From assembly GCF_040822065.1 (NCBI RefSeq), contig NZ_CP162005.1, forward strand, positions 1,798,001 through 1,862,000: 64,000 nucleotides of DNA, given 5' to 3'. The notes under the pieces were generated by a model. It was given only the letters and a program-made list of their open reading frames with translations. It ran no database searches and was not told the origin of the DNA. The stretch comes from Pedobacter sp. WC2423. Lineage in GTDB: Bacteria > Bacteroidota > Bacteroidia > Sphingobacteriales > Sphingobacteriaceae. Position numbers and translations under genes: made by a program. Of the stretch, positions 1 through 8,756 are shown one piece after another (the stretch's first letter is position 1; each line of letters starts with the position of its first letter).

Positions 1-2462
1 GCAAAAAAGTTAGCATTAGTACTTATCTGCGATTCTTCAAGATTTAAAAGACCTGCCCAGATACGGCGGATTTTAATTTCAAAATCACCCTTTGCTTCAA
101 CATACGCTGTTTGTATAGTATCCTTAAATGACACTTCCGGCAAAGCTTTTCTATCAATTTTTCCATTAGGGGTTAAAGGAAACTCTTCCAATGAAATGTA
201 ATACATAGGAATCATGTAGTCTGGCAAATACTTAGTCAAATATTTTTTTAACTCCATATTGTTAATTGGCAGATCCGAAGAATAGTATACTGCGATATAT
301 TGTTCAGAATTATAAGAAACGATATTTGCCAGAACAGTTCTGATGTGGCTGGAGTAATTGTTAGTAGCAGATTCTATTTCCTGTAGCTCTACCCTGTTTC
401 CCCTGAGTTTCACCTGAAAATCATTCCTTCCTAAAAACTCCAGATTATAGTCTTCCAACAGTCTCCCCAAATCTCCAGTTCTGTATAATCTTCCATATTC
501 GGGATGTTCGTAGAAACGGGTATCTGTTTCAAAAGGATTGTTTACATATCCTAATCCTACACCTATACCCCCTATAACAATTTCACCCTTTAGTGCTAAA
601 GGCAAAACATTATATTTACGGTCCATCACGTATACTTTTACGTTAGGGATCGCTTTTCCTATAGGGTAAATATTTGTATTTTCTTCATTTATTTCATAAT
701 ACGAAGAAACATCACTTGCTTCACTTGGCCCGTAAGAATTGTATATTCTAATGTTATTTACCACATTTCTTAGGTTTTTGACAATTGCCGGATCTATTTT
801 CTCTCCACCAAATATAACCTTACGCAAAGAGCCTAATACTTTATACTCTGCACCAGTGAAGGAGCTGAATACAGCCGGTGCAACATTGGCTATCGTTATT
901 TTATTTTTAGCTATAAAGTCAGGAATATTATACAAACCTGTATTCTCCAGGTAAATTGTAGCACCTGCTAAAAGCGGTGAAAAATAATTTTTCTGGGTAA
1001 GGTCAAAACTGACGTTGCTGATGATTCCAATATTGTCATCTTCTGCAATTCCTATATCGTTTTTATACCAATTTAACAGGTTCAGAAATCCTTTGTGGGT
1101 ATTAATAGCCACTTTAGGTTTTCCAGTAGATCCAGATGTACACATGAGATATACTGGATCATCCTGATGCATACTAGTTTTTAGCTGTGAAGGAGTAATA
1201 TTCTCTATCTTTTCTAAAAAGCCCTGAAGTTGAAGTTCATCGAATATCAACTTACAGCTTATATCTTCGAGCAATGATTTTTTCCTTTTTTCAGGGATGA
1301 AAGGATCAATTACGACATACGCATTTCCTGATTTTATAACACCTAATAGTACTGGTATAAAATATTCCGATTTATTAAGACAGATACCAATATAGCTTTT
1401 ATCATTTCCTGTATAACTGCTGATGTAATAAGCTACTTTATCCGAGAGGTATTTTACGTCGCCATACGACAACAACTTTCCTTCAAAATCAATCGCCGTT
1501 TTTACAGAATATTTGCTAAATGAAGCCTCAAATTTTGCAATCAGGTTTTCGTTTTCCCATGATTGTGATTGATCGGGATCCGGATATGCGGGGATCTGAT
1601 TTTCACCTTCACACCTATAGTCAATTTCATGAAGAGCTCTATTAAAATAGACCGGTACATTCTTGATTATATTTACCAGGTGCTCAAGCAGCCGCTGTAT
1701 ATATTCCTGTTTATATGAAGGATGCGAATCAATACTAATATTAAGCTGTTCCTGATCATCGTTAATCAGGATATCAATATACGAAGTGCTTATGCCTTCA
1801 GGTCTTGGATTATATATCTGAGCCTGGGAACCACTAAAGAAAAACAGCCCTGTTTTTACAAACTCTTCCAGTAAGCTGTTTTTTTCCTGATCGGCCACTA
1901 AATCTTTCCATTGATCTCCAGCCGACGCAGCATGAATTGCGATCTCTTCTTTTCCGATAAGACTTTTTATAGTGTCATTTTCGTCTATTTTATTTTTTAT
2001 AAATAGCGTTTCTTTTCCGTCTGCATTTAAAAGATTGGTATACAGAATGACATTTTTTTGCTCCGTATACCTGTATAATAGCGCTCTGTAAGCAGCAAGG
2101 AATAAAGACTGAAAAGTAATGTTAAGTTCTTTTGTGATTTTTTTTATTTCGTTATACTCCGTAGCAGAAATGTTTTTGTTTATTCTGAAAGGTAATTGAC
2201 GCAGCATATTTCCACTGCTCCTTAAATCATTTAAATCAAGAGCATCTAATTCTTCATTTCCAAAATAAAGCACATCCCGAAAAAAATAAAATGTATCTTT
2301 TTTGACGAAATAATCTATTATTCTTTCTTTATTCTCTTTCAAAAACGTTTTTTCCTCTACAGAAAGTTGAGAAATGTTCCCTTTTAACTTAATCTGTGTA
2401 TGCTCAACCTCTAAACTAACCCCCTTTTTATCGAGGGTTTTTAAAATATGTATAATTTCCAT
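1..2462 (-). CDS. NRPS, partial (TubC-like docking, half C, A, start of PCP)
   Basis: This is the third synthetase of the operon; its 3' part lies beyond the left edge, and about 820 residues are visible. The N-terminus (about 1-52) resembles a TubC-type docking domain, which links NRPS subunits. Residues about 85-282 look like only the C-terminal lobe of a condensation domain, and no HHxxxDG is present. An adenylation domain follows (about 300-775), with core A3 read as CTSGSTGKPK and the A10 motif NGKIDRKALP. The last readable residues (NANFF) are the start of a carrier domain. By alignment to GrsA I read the specificity residues as DLKNIGSDVK, which I cannot assign to an amino acid. It starts 13 nt after the upstream NRPS stop, so the genes are cotranscribed. 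Function as an NRPS is certain; the substrate is unknown. Confidence 0.93.
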   Translation of the reverse strand, partial: MEIIHILKTLDKKGVSLEVEHTQIKLKGNISQLSVEEKTFLKENKERIIDYFVKKDTFYFFRDVLYFGNEELDALDLNDLRSSGNMLRQLPFRINKNISATEYNEIKKITKELNITFQSLFLAAYRALLYRYTEQKNVILYTNLLNADGKETLFIKNKIDENDTIKSLIGKEEIAIHAASAGDQWKDLVADQEKNSLLEEFVKTGLFFFSGSQAQIYNPRPEGISTSYIDILINDDQEQLNISIDSHPSYKQEYIQRLLEHLVNIIKNVPVYFNRALHEIDYRCEGENQIPAYPDPDQSQSWENENLIAKFEASFSKYSVKTAIDFEGKLLSYGDVKYLSDKVAYYISSYTGNDKSYIGICLNKSEYFIPVLLGVIKSGNAYVVIDPFIPEKRKKSLLEDISCKLIFDELQLQGFLEKIENITPSQLKTSMHQDDPVYLMCTSGSTGKPKVAINTHKGFLNLLNWYKNDIGIAEDDNIGIISNVSFDLTQKNYFSPLLAGATIYLENTGLYNIPDFIAKNKITIANVAPAVFSSFTGAEYKVLGSLRKVIFGGEKIDPAIVKNLRNVVNNIRIYNSYGPSEASDVSSYYEINEENTNIYPIGKAIPNVKVYVMDRKYNVLPLALKGEIVIGGIGVGLGYVNNPFETDTRFYEHPEYGRLYRTGDLGRLLEDYNLEFLGRNDFQVKLRGNRVELQEIESATNNYSSHIRTVLANIVSYNSEQYIAVYYSSDLPINNMELKKYLTKYLPDYMIPMYYISLEEFPLTPNGKIDRKALPEVSFKDTIQTAYVEAKGDFEIKIRRIWAGLLNLEESQISTNANFF

Positions 2463-2475
2463 ATTTATTTTATAA

Positions 2476-5400
2476 CTATATTAAAAATTCCTGATCCTGA
2501 CTAATCTCAATGCGTAGTGCATCAATAACTTCATTCAGGGTATCCCCATAATTATTCACCATTTTTTCAATCAGATCTGAATATAACTGCAGAAATTTCC
2601 TCATTTTACTTTCAGAAAAAATGTCTGTATTATATTCCAATCGAATGTTGAGTTCTTCTTTTCTTATCGTAAGATCTATTTTGAATTCTATTTTGGAGTG
2701 AGTTCCAATTTCTTCTTCATGGATAAATTCTTCAATTTCTACTCCATCATCAAAAAATACTTTACGGGAAACTTCTTCTTCATTATGCAGGATAATTGTC
2801 GTATCAAAGAAAGGATTTCTAGATGCATCATTGCTGAGCAAGTATTTTTCCACCATCAGATCAAAAGGATAATCTTCATTTTCATACACCTGCACAAACC
2901 CTTTAGTATTTTCTTCAAGGAATGTATTCAAGTTCATACCCGATGAAACCTTAATTTTTAAAGGCAAATAATTGATAAAGGATCCAATAATCTGTTCTGT
3001 GTCAACGTGAGTCCTTCCTGAAGAAATTGTTCCGATGTAGAATTTACTTTGATCAGTATAGGCATGGATCAACAGCCCATATATACCTATAAGGTAATTA
3101 TTAAGGGATAGAGACCGCTCTTTAAGACTTTGCTTCAAGCCAGCTAAGTTTTTTGTTAGTGTTGTACTTATGGCAGTCCCATTATAAGAGATCATGCCCG
3201 GGCGCACATAGTCTATCGGAAAATCCAGGGCGGGAATATCTTCAGAAAAGAAGCTTTTCCAGAAATCCTCGTATGTATTATACTTTCTTTTGTGCCAGCT
3301 GACATAGTCTTTATACTGTATTGCCAAAGGCCTGATATCAATGTGCCTATCTTTAAGGTAAGTATTGTAATTTTCTTTGATCTCTTTATACAAAAGTTTC
3401 CGTGACCATCCGTCAGAAATAATATGATGAAGCGTTGTTGCAAGAATATAAGCTGTTTCTGATTTTTTGATTAAAGTTAACCTTATGGGTAGTTCACGGG
3501 AAAGATCAAAAGACTTATATCTTTCCTGCCGCAAAAAAGATATAATTAACGATGTATCGGTTATGTCTACGACAGGAATATGCAGATCAATATCTTCTAT
3601 TGATAAAATATATTGATAAATATCCCCATCTTCATATTTGAATACGGTTCTAAGGGTTTCATGCTTTTGTATGAGCGCTAAAAAAGAAGCCTTAATTGCG
3701 TCAATATTAAGAGCACCATTAATTAAATAATGCATAGGCACATTAAATAATGCTGCACTTTCTTTTTTTATTGTAGACAACCACATCCGTTTCTGAGAGT
3801 TTGAAACTTCATATCTAGACTGAACTGGTACAGGGTAAATCCTGGTATAGCGGGATTCATCGCTCTGATTTACTTTTTCCAACAAAAATCCAGACAGGCC
3901 TTCAAACTCCGGATATTTGTAAATATCCCCTAACGTTATTTTTATATTGAACTCTTTATAGATTTTGTTGAGCATTTGTATCCCCTTTAAGCTATGCCCT
4001 CCCAGAGAAAAGAAATTACTGCTACCTGTAATCTCATCCACCATCAGGGTTTCTTTCCAGATCCTTAATAGTGGTCCATGCAATTCTGTAGTTACAAAAC
4101 TCCCTTTTTCTTTATACAACCCAGAAATACCTTTTCCTGATTTATCTTCCTCATAGAGATGTTGAAGAGCTTTTAAATCAACTTTATTATTTGTCGTTAA
4201 AGGAACTTTATCTATAAATAAAATTTTGGCCGGAATCATATATTCAGGTAGAGAAATTTTCAGAAACTCTTCCAGAACAGAAGCTTTTTCTTTGGAGAAG
4301 CCTGCTATAAAAGCACAAAGTCCTGTATCTCCATTGTTTTCTACAGGCAATACTACAGCATCCGTTACTTCTGGAAAAGAACTGATTACATTCTTTACTT
4401 CATCCGGCTCTACCCTGTAACCTCTGATTTTTACTTGACTGTCCCCTCTTCCCAGGAACATGATTTCATTTTCCAAAGTAAAGAAACCTACATCTCCGGT
4501 AGTATACATCCTTCCATATTCAGGATGGACAATAAATTTTTCAGAGGTAAGATCATCGTTATGCAGATATCCTTTAGCAAGCCCTGCACCTCCAATATAA
4601 ATATTACCTGTTTCATATTTTTGAACTTCTTTATTCCTCTCATCCAAAACAACAACAAAATTATTGGGGATCGGGGTTCCGATTACTGGTCTTTCAGCAT
4701 ACTTCTCTATACTCTTTATCCTTTTGAAGACAGTTCCTATGGTGGTTTCTGTGGGACCGTAGTGGTTAATCAGCTCTATATTCTGAAAATATTTTTTAAA
4801 GTCTGTTAAATCTTTTGTTTTTATTTTTTCTCCTCCTAAAATGATCTTTTTGAGAGCTGATCCTTCAATCTTATGAAAGTCCTTCGCATTTAATATTGCA
4901 TTGAAATAGGAAGGAGTTGTTTTAATATAAGTGATTTTTTTATCTATAATTTTACTGATCACATCATCCACATCGTACAGTGTATCTTTTTTCACCATAT
5001 GTAGCTTTCCTCCCGAAAGCAAAGTTCCCCATAAGCTCGTATAACCCAAATCAAAAGCATAGGAAGAAAGTAGTATAGAGGTGTCATTATGACTTATATC
5101 GAGTGTTCCGTTAAGAAAATCGATATAGTTTATCAAAGATTTATCCTGGATACAAACTCCTTTAGGAACTCCGGTTGTTCCTGAAGTATATATAATATAT
5201 GAAGTGCTGTCTGGCGTACGAACACTGGATTTAAAGAAATTATCAGCTTTAGAATTAGTTCCTGTTAAATTCAGCGTATCTATAAAAAGCTTAGGCTCAA
5301 ATTCTTCCTTTTGATAACTGCTTCCTGTAATTAAAAGCTGAGCATTTACATTATTAAGAATATGTTTGATTCTTTGCCCGGAATCATTAGGGTCAATAGG

Positions 5401-6879
5401 AACAATACTACCATTGATCTTTAGTATGGCTAAAAAAGCAACAATCAAGTGATAATCTGCATCATACATTACTCCTATAGTGGGAGAAGAAGTATCGGAT
5501 ATTTTCTGCAAAATTAACGCTGACAGTTCATTTGATTTATCATCGATCTGTTTATAGCTATATTTTCCGTTTTCATCCTCTATAGCGATTCTATCAGGAA
5601 AATGCTGTACTATGTCAAAATATCTGTCCAAAAGCGATTCTCCGGTTTCCGTACTTTCTTTTTTCAGCTGTTTTGCGCTCCCTGTCTCATCAGATTCAAT
5701 AGCATCTATATTTTCATGAAATTTCTCTATCAGTTGAATGGTGTTGTGTTCCCACAATTGCATAAAGTATGCTATATCTTCACTTCTGATTGTATCATTA
5801 TGGTGCAGGGCAATAGTTGTTTCATCTTGTGCGGAATAGACTTGAGTAATCAAACCGGAGTAATTATTCCGGTGATCTATTATCTGACTCACCTGGGTTT
5901 TATCTTTAGTAATTACGCCCAAATCAATAAACTCAAAAATATACCGGAAATTTGATTTCATAAAATCCGAATAGTCCTGATTATAGGGAATATACTCTTT
6001 ACGGCTATTCAGTAGCATCATTAATTTTGCTATGCTGCCACAGTATTCTTCTATTTTCGAGAAACCTTTGATCGCTTCTGCACTGAAAGGCAAGGGATTG
6101 GCGTAAAGCCCTATATTATTGTAAAGTTGATCAAAACTTCTGCCATGACTTACATAGCCTAGTCCGTATGCCGCATTTTTATCTGCAGATACCTGGGAAA
6201 GGGTATAATGCAATCCTGAAAGCAACAGTATCTCTTTGTCAATGGGAGGTTTTCGTAATACCTGTACCAGTTTATCGCCTAGTTTATGGATTTGTGTTTT
6301 CCTTTTTCCCGGTTCAGAAAGGTTCAATTCTAAATTTGTTCTGAAAGGCCGGAAATTTTTCATTATATCTTTCCAGAATTCCAGATTTTCTTCATTTTCT
6401 TCTTCACTGATAATATGTTCCCGCCAAGCTGAGTATTGCAGGTAGTCCACATCAGATTTTTCATAAGTTCCGGTATGATACTTCTTTAAAATACGGTGGT
6501 ACAGAGTTATTATACTCCAGTTATCAAAATAGTAAAGGCAATACTTAAATGTTACGCTCACTATATGCTCATTATTCTGAACAATGGTAATACTCAGGTT
6601 ATGCTTTTTATAGGTTTGATTTTCTGCGTTTTCTATCTCTTCTTTCCGCAATAATTTCACTTCGAAATTTCTTTCCTCACCCACACTTAAAATTGCTTCT
6701 TTTCCTAAAGAAGCAATACTCATGTAAATACATAGTTCATCATTCAGAACTTCCTCTACAGCATCATAAAATTTCCGGCTGTAAGTTTCGTCCAGAGAAA
6801 AAGACATTACATTGTACGAGTCACTATCAGTCAGATATGTAATACTTTGCTGAGGTGACAGATTATATCTTTTTATCAT
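2476..6879 (-). CDS. NRPS, degenerate C (interface-like)-A(Asp)-PCP-C
   Basis: The 1467-aa synthetase has four domains. Residues 1-395 have a condensation fold, but HHxxxDG reads CLYYFDN (114-120): both His are missing and the Asp is kept. The A domain (about 415-905) has A3 YTSGTTGVPKG and specificity residues read as DLTKIGHIGK, which closely match the published Asp code DLTKVGHIGK. The PCP carries its attachment Ser in LGGHSLKG (S963). A second C domain (about 1013-1440) has an intact HHIISDG (1151-1157). The ATG overlaps the stop of the hydroxylase gene by 4 nt, which implies translational coupling. Since the previous NRPS already ends in an active C domain, the degenerate one is probably not the peptide-bond former. 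It fits the 'interface' domain described for Asp beta-hydroxylating modules. The Asp call is strong by motif; the interface role is inferred. Confidence 0.95.
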   Translation of the reverse strand: MIKRYNLSPQQSITYLTDSDSYNVMSFSLDETYSRKFYDAVEEVLNDELCIYMSIASLGKEAILSVGEERNFEVKLLRKEEIENAENQTYKKHNLSITIVQNNEHIVSVTFKYCLYYFDNWSIITLYHRILKKYHTGTYEKSDVDYLQYSAWREHIISEEENEENLEFWKDIMKNFRPFRTNLELNLSEPGKRKTQIHKLGDKLVQVLRKPPIDKEILLLSGLHYTLSQVSADKNAAYGLGYVSHGRSFDQLYNNIGLYANPLPFSAEAIKGFSKIEEYCGSIAKLMMLLNSRKEYIPYNQDYSDFMKSNFRYIFEFIDLGVITKDKTQVSQIIDHRNNYSGLITQVYSAQDETTIALHHNDTIRSEDIAYFMQLWEHNTIQLIEKFHENIDAIESDETGSAKQLKKESTETGESLLDRYFDIVQHFPDRIAIEDENGKYSYKQIDDKSNELSALILQKISDTSSPTIGVMYDADYHLIVAFLAILKINGSIVPIDPNDSGQRIKHILNNVNAQLLITGSSYQKEEFEPKLFIDTLNLTGTNSKADNFFKSSVRTPDSTSYIIYTSGTTGVPKGVCIQDKSLINYIDFLNGTLDISHNDTSILLSSYAFDLGYTSLWGTLLSGGKLHMVKKDTLYDVDDVISKIIDKKITYIKTTPSYFNAILNAKDFHKIEGSALKKIILGGEKIKTKDLTDFKKYFQNIELINHYGPTETTIGTVFKRIKSIEKYAERPVIGTPIPNNFVVVLDERNKEVQKYETGNIYIGGAGLAKGYLHNDDLTSEKFIVHPEYGRMYTTGDVGFFTLENEIMFLGRGDSQVKIRGYRVEPDEVKNVISSFPEVTDAVVLPVENNGDTGLCAFIAGFSKEKASVLEEFLKISLPEYMIPAKILFIDKVPLTTNNKVDLKALQHLYEEDKSGKGISGLYKEKGSFVTTELHGPLLRIWKETLMVDEITGSSNFFSLGGHSLKGIQMLNKIYKEFNIKITLGDIYKYPEFEGLSGFLLEKVNQSDESRYTRIYPVPVQSRYEVSNSQKRMWLSTIKKESAALFNVPMHYLINGALNIDAIKASFLALIQKHETLRTVFKYEDGDIYQYILSIEDIDLHIPVVDITDTSLIISFLRQERYKSFDLSRELPIRLTLIKKSETAYILATTLHHIISDGWSRKLLYKEIKENYNTYLKDRHIDIRPLAIQYKDYVSWHKRKYNTYEDFWKSFFSEDIPALDFPIDYVRPGMISYNGTAISTTLTKNLAGLKQSLKERSLSLNNYLIGIYGLLIHAYTDQSKFYIGTISSGRTHVDTEQIIGSFINYLPLKIKVSSGMNLNTFLEENTKGFVQVYENEDYPFDLMVEKYLLSNDASRNPFFDTTIILHNEEEVSRKVFFDDGVEIEEFIHEEEIGTHSKIEFKIDLTIRKEELNIRLEYNTDIFSESKMRKFLQLYSDLIEKMVNNYGDTLNEVIDALRIEISQDQEFLI

Positions 6880-8741
6880 ATACTTAAAGAAATTGGGTAA
6901 TAGTTTTTGATGTCAGGATATTCACGTTCAATTCTTCTGGCCAAAGCGTCGAATTCAATTTTAAAACCCATAGGATTACTGATCCACTCTTTGGAGTTTT
7001 GAGCTGTTTTGGAATCAATCAGATTTACTTTTTCATTCATCTGTCTTGCCAGTACATTAAGCCTGAATGAACGTTCCAAACTGATCATATACATCATAGC
7101 CGTTTCAATACTCTCTCCACAAGAAATTGCACCATGGTTGGCTAAAACGGCAATATTTTTATCTCTCAGTTTTTCAGCCAATTTAATGGCACGGTCGGTT
7201 GTATTAACAGGGCCATCGAATTCATTATACAATACATAGTTATCATAGAACATGCAACTGTTCTGATCAAGCATCAGGATTTCGGGCTTTTCAAGCGATG
7301 AAAAAAGTGTTCCCCATGGCGAGTGTGTATGTACAATACAATTGGCTTCTCTGCTGGTATTATGTATTTCGGAATGTATACAGAATCCGGCCACATTAAT
7401 CGGATAATCTCCTTCAAGCACTTCCCCATCGTTATTAACCAATATCAGGTTATCGGGTGTTATTTCATCAAACAATATTCCGAAAGGGTTTACCCAAAAT
7501 AAGTTTTTCTCATTAGGGACTTTCATACTGATATGCCCGCTGATGCTTCCTTCATCAAGCTGAAGACTTCTCAGCATTCTGCACGATAAGGCAAGTTTAT
7601 ATTTAAGCATTGCTTTACTATCTCCGTACTTAGACTCATTGATAATAAAAAAAGACGCAGTATTTTTTCTGGCTTCAGTTACCTTTGTCGTAGCTGCAGC
7701 TTTTAAGTAATTATGAACACCATCCTCTTCTGACATAGACACATAGAGTTGTCTTGCACCATCATATGGATCTCTGCCATGGGTAAAATTAATATTGTCC
7801 ATCATTAGCAAATCTCCCTGCTCCCAATCGAATCTGAAAGCAACATCTTCATAAGCCTGTCTTATGAGCTGCAGATCGCTTATGGATATGGTTGTTCCAT
7901 CTCCATAGTAACTATTACGCGGAAGGTTATCTATTCCGTAAGTATCTATTAAATAGTTGTAAACATCACTATCCAGATTACTGTAGTGGAACAGATGTGC
8001 CTGATTAAACCATATTTTTTTATTCGTAGGTTTATCCAGGAGTGTAGCCTGCGCAACATAGTCGATTCTAAGCCTGTTTTGATCAATCTGACTAAGATTC
8101 ATGTGATGTTCCTTACAGTATTTTTCTACCTCTTTTATCTCTTTTGTTCCGAAAAAAGTTTCCCAAGGAATATCCATTTCCTCGCTGAAGTTTCTCACAT
8201 ACATTACACCACCTTTATCCTCAAACCGTTTTGTAATTTCTGATGGTATTTTATTGTAAACAGCAGAACTATTGCAAATAGGTGTACAACCACCAACCTC
8301 CGAAGGACGTTCGCAATAAAAGAATAATTTTTTAGGCCAGGATTTTGAGTAAGAATGTTCGTTATGCTGAGGTATTGACTGTTCTTTAGGATATTCTGTA
8401 GAAGTATATATTTTATCTTCCAGTCGTGTCCGGGGAGAAGAAGGCTCCGCATAGTCAAGTGCTCCTCCTGTCGACAAGTTGTAAACAATTGAAGAAAATT
8501 CTTTTTTAGAGCTAAAGCCATTAAATTTTCTAAATAGAATGATTCTGTTTTTTTCATAAATTTCATCTACAAAATCATTGTTTTTCGCAAGCCAATCCTC
8601 TAGCTCATGATCTCCCACTGATGTTATTACTGCTATTTTCGTAAATTCATTCCCAATTATTTCAAACTTTATGTCTTTAGGATAGTGATTACTGATTTCT
8701 TTAGGTTGTATATTGATGAGGGTTTTAAAATTATTTTCCAT
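6876..8741 (-). CDS. SyrP/TauD-like Asp beta-hydroxylase fused to class II aldolase domain
   Basis: This 621-aa protein has two domains. Residues about 25-345 are a TauD/SyrP-type Fe(II)/2-oxoglutarate dioxygenase: the iron ligands are read as H126-x-E128 and the distal H321, with R330 as the 2-oxoglutarate anchor. Standalone relatives hydroxylate the beta carbon of PCP-bound Asp in siderophore and syringomycin pathways. Residues about 380-600 are a class II aldolase/adducin domain. It keeps every expected metal and catalytic position: E458, H471-T-H473 and H536. The gene lies 15 nt after NRPS 1 and overlaps NRPS 2 by 4 nt. NRPS 2 has an Asp-type A domain and a degenerate C domain, so hydroxylation of that Asp is the simplest role. 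What the aldolase half does is open: retro-aldol of hydroxy-Asp, sugar-type chemistry, or a structural role. Confidence 0.88.
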   Translation of the reverse strand: MENNFKTLINIQPKEISNHYPKDIKFEIIGNEFTKIAVITSVGDHELEDWLAKNNDFVDEIYEKNRIILFRKFNGFSSKKEFSSIVYNLSTGGALDYAEPSSPRTRLEDKIYTSTEYPKEQSIPQHNEHSYSKSWPKKLFFYCERPSEVGGCTPICNSSAVYNKIPSEITKRFEDKGGVMYVRNFSEEMDIPWETFFGTKEIKEVEKYCKEHHMNLSQIDQNRLRIDYVAQATLLDKPTNKKIWFNQAHLFHYSNLDSDVYNYLIDTYGIDNLPRNSYYGDGTTISISDLQLIRQAYEDVAFRFDWEQGDLLMMDNINFTHGRDPYDGARQLYVSMSEEDGVHNYLKAAATTKVTEARKNTASFFIINESKYGDSKAMLKYKLALSCRMLRSLQLDEGSISGHISMKVPNEKNLFWVNPFGILFDEITPDNLILVNNDGEVLEGDYPINVAGFCIHSEIHNTSREANCIVHTHSPWGTLFSSLEKPEILMLDQNSCMFYDNYVLYNEFDGPVNTTDRAIKLAEKLRDKNIAVLANHGAISCGESIETAMMYMISLERSFRLNVLARQMNEKVNLIDSKTAQNSKEWISNPMGFKIEFDALARRIEREYPDIKNYYPISLSI

Positions 8742-8756
8742 GTCGCAGATAATTTA

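Noticed and set aside
4435-4809. Open frame of 124 codons on the plus strand inside the NRPS gene
   Set aside because: It lies in the antisense of a well-supported A domain and has no family features or promoter.
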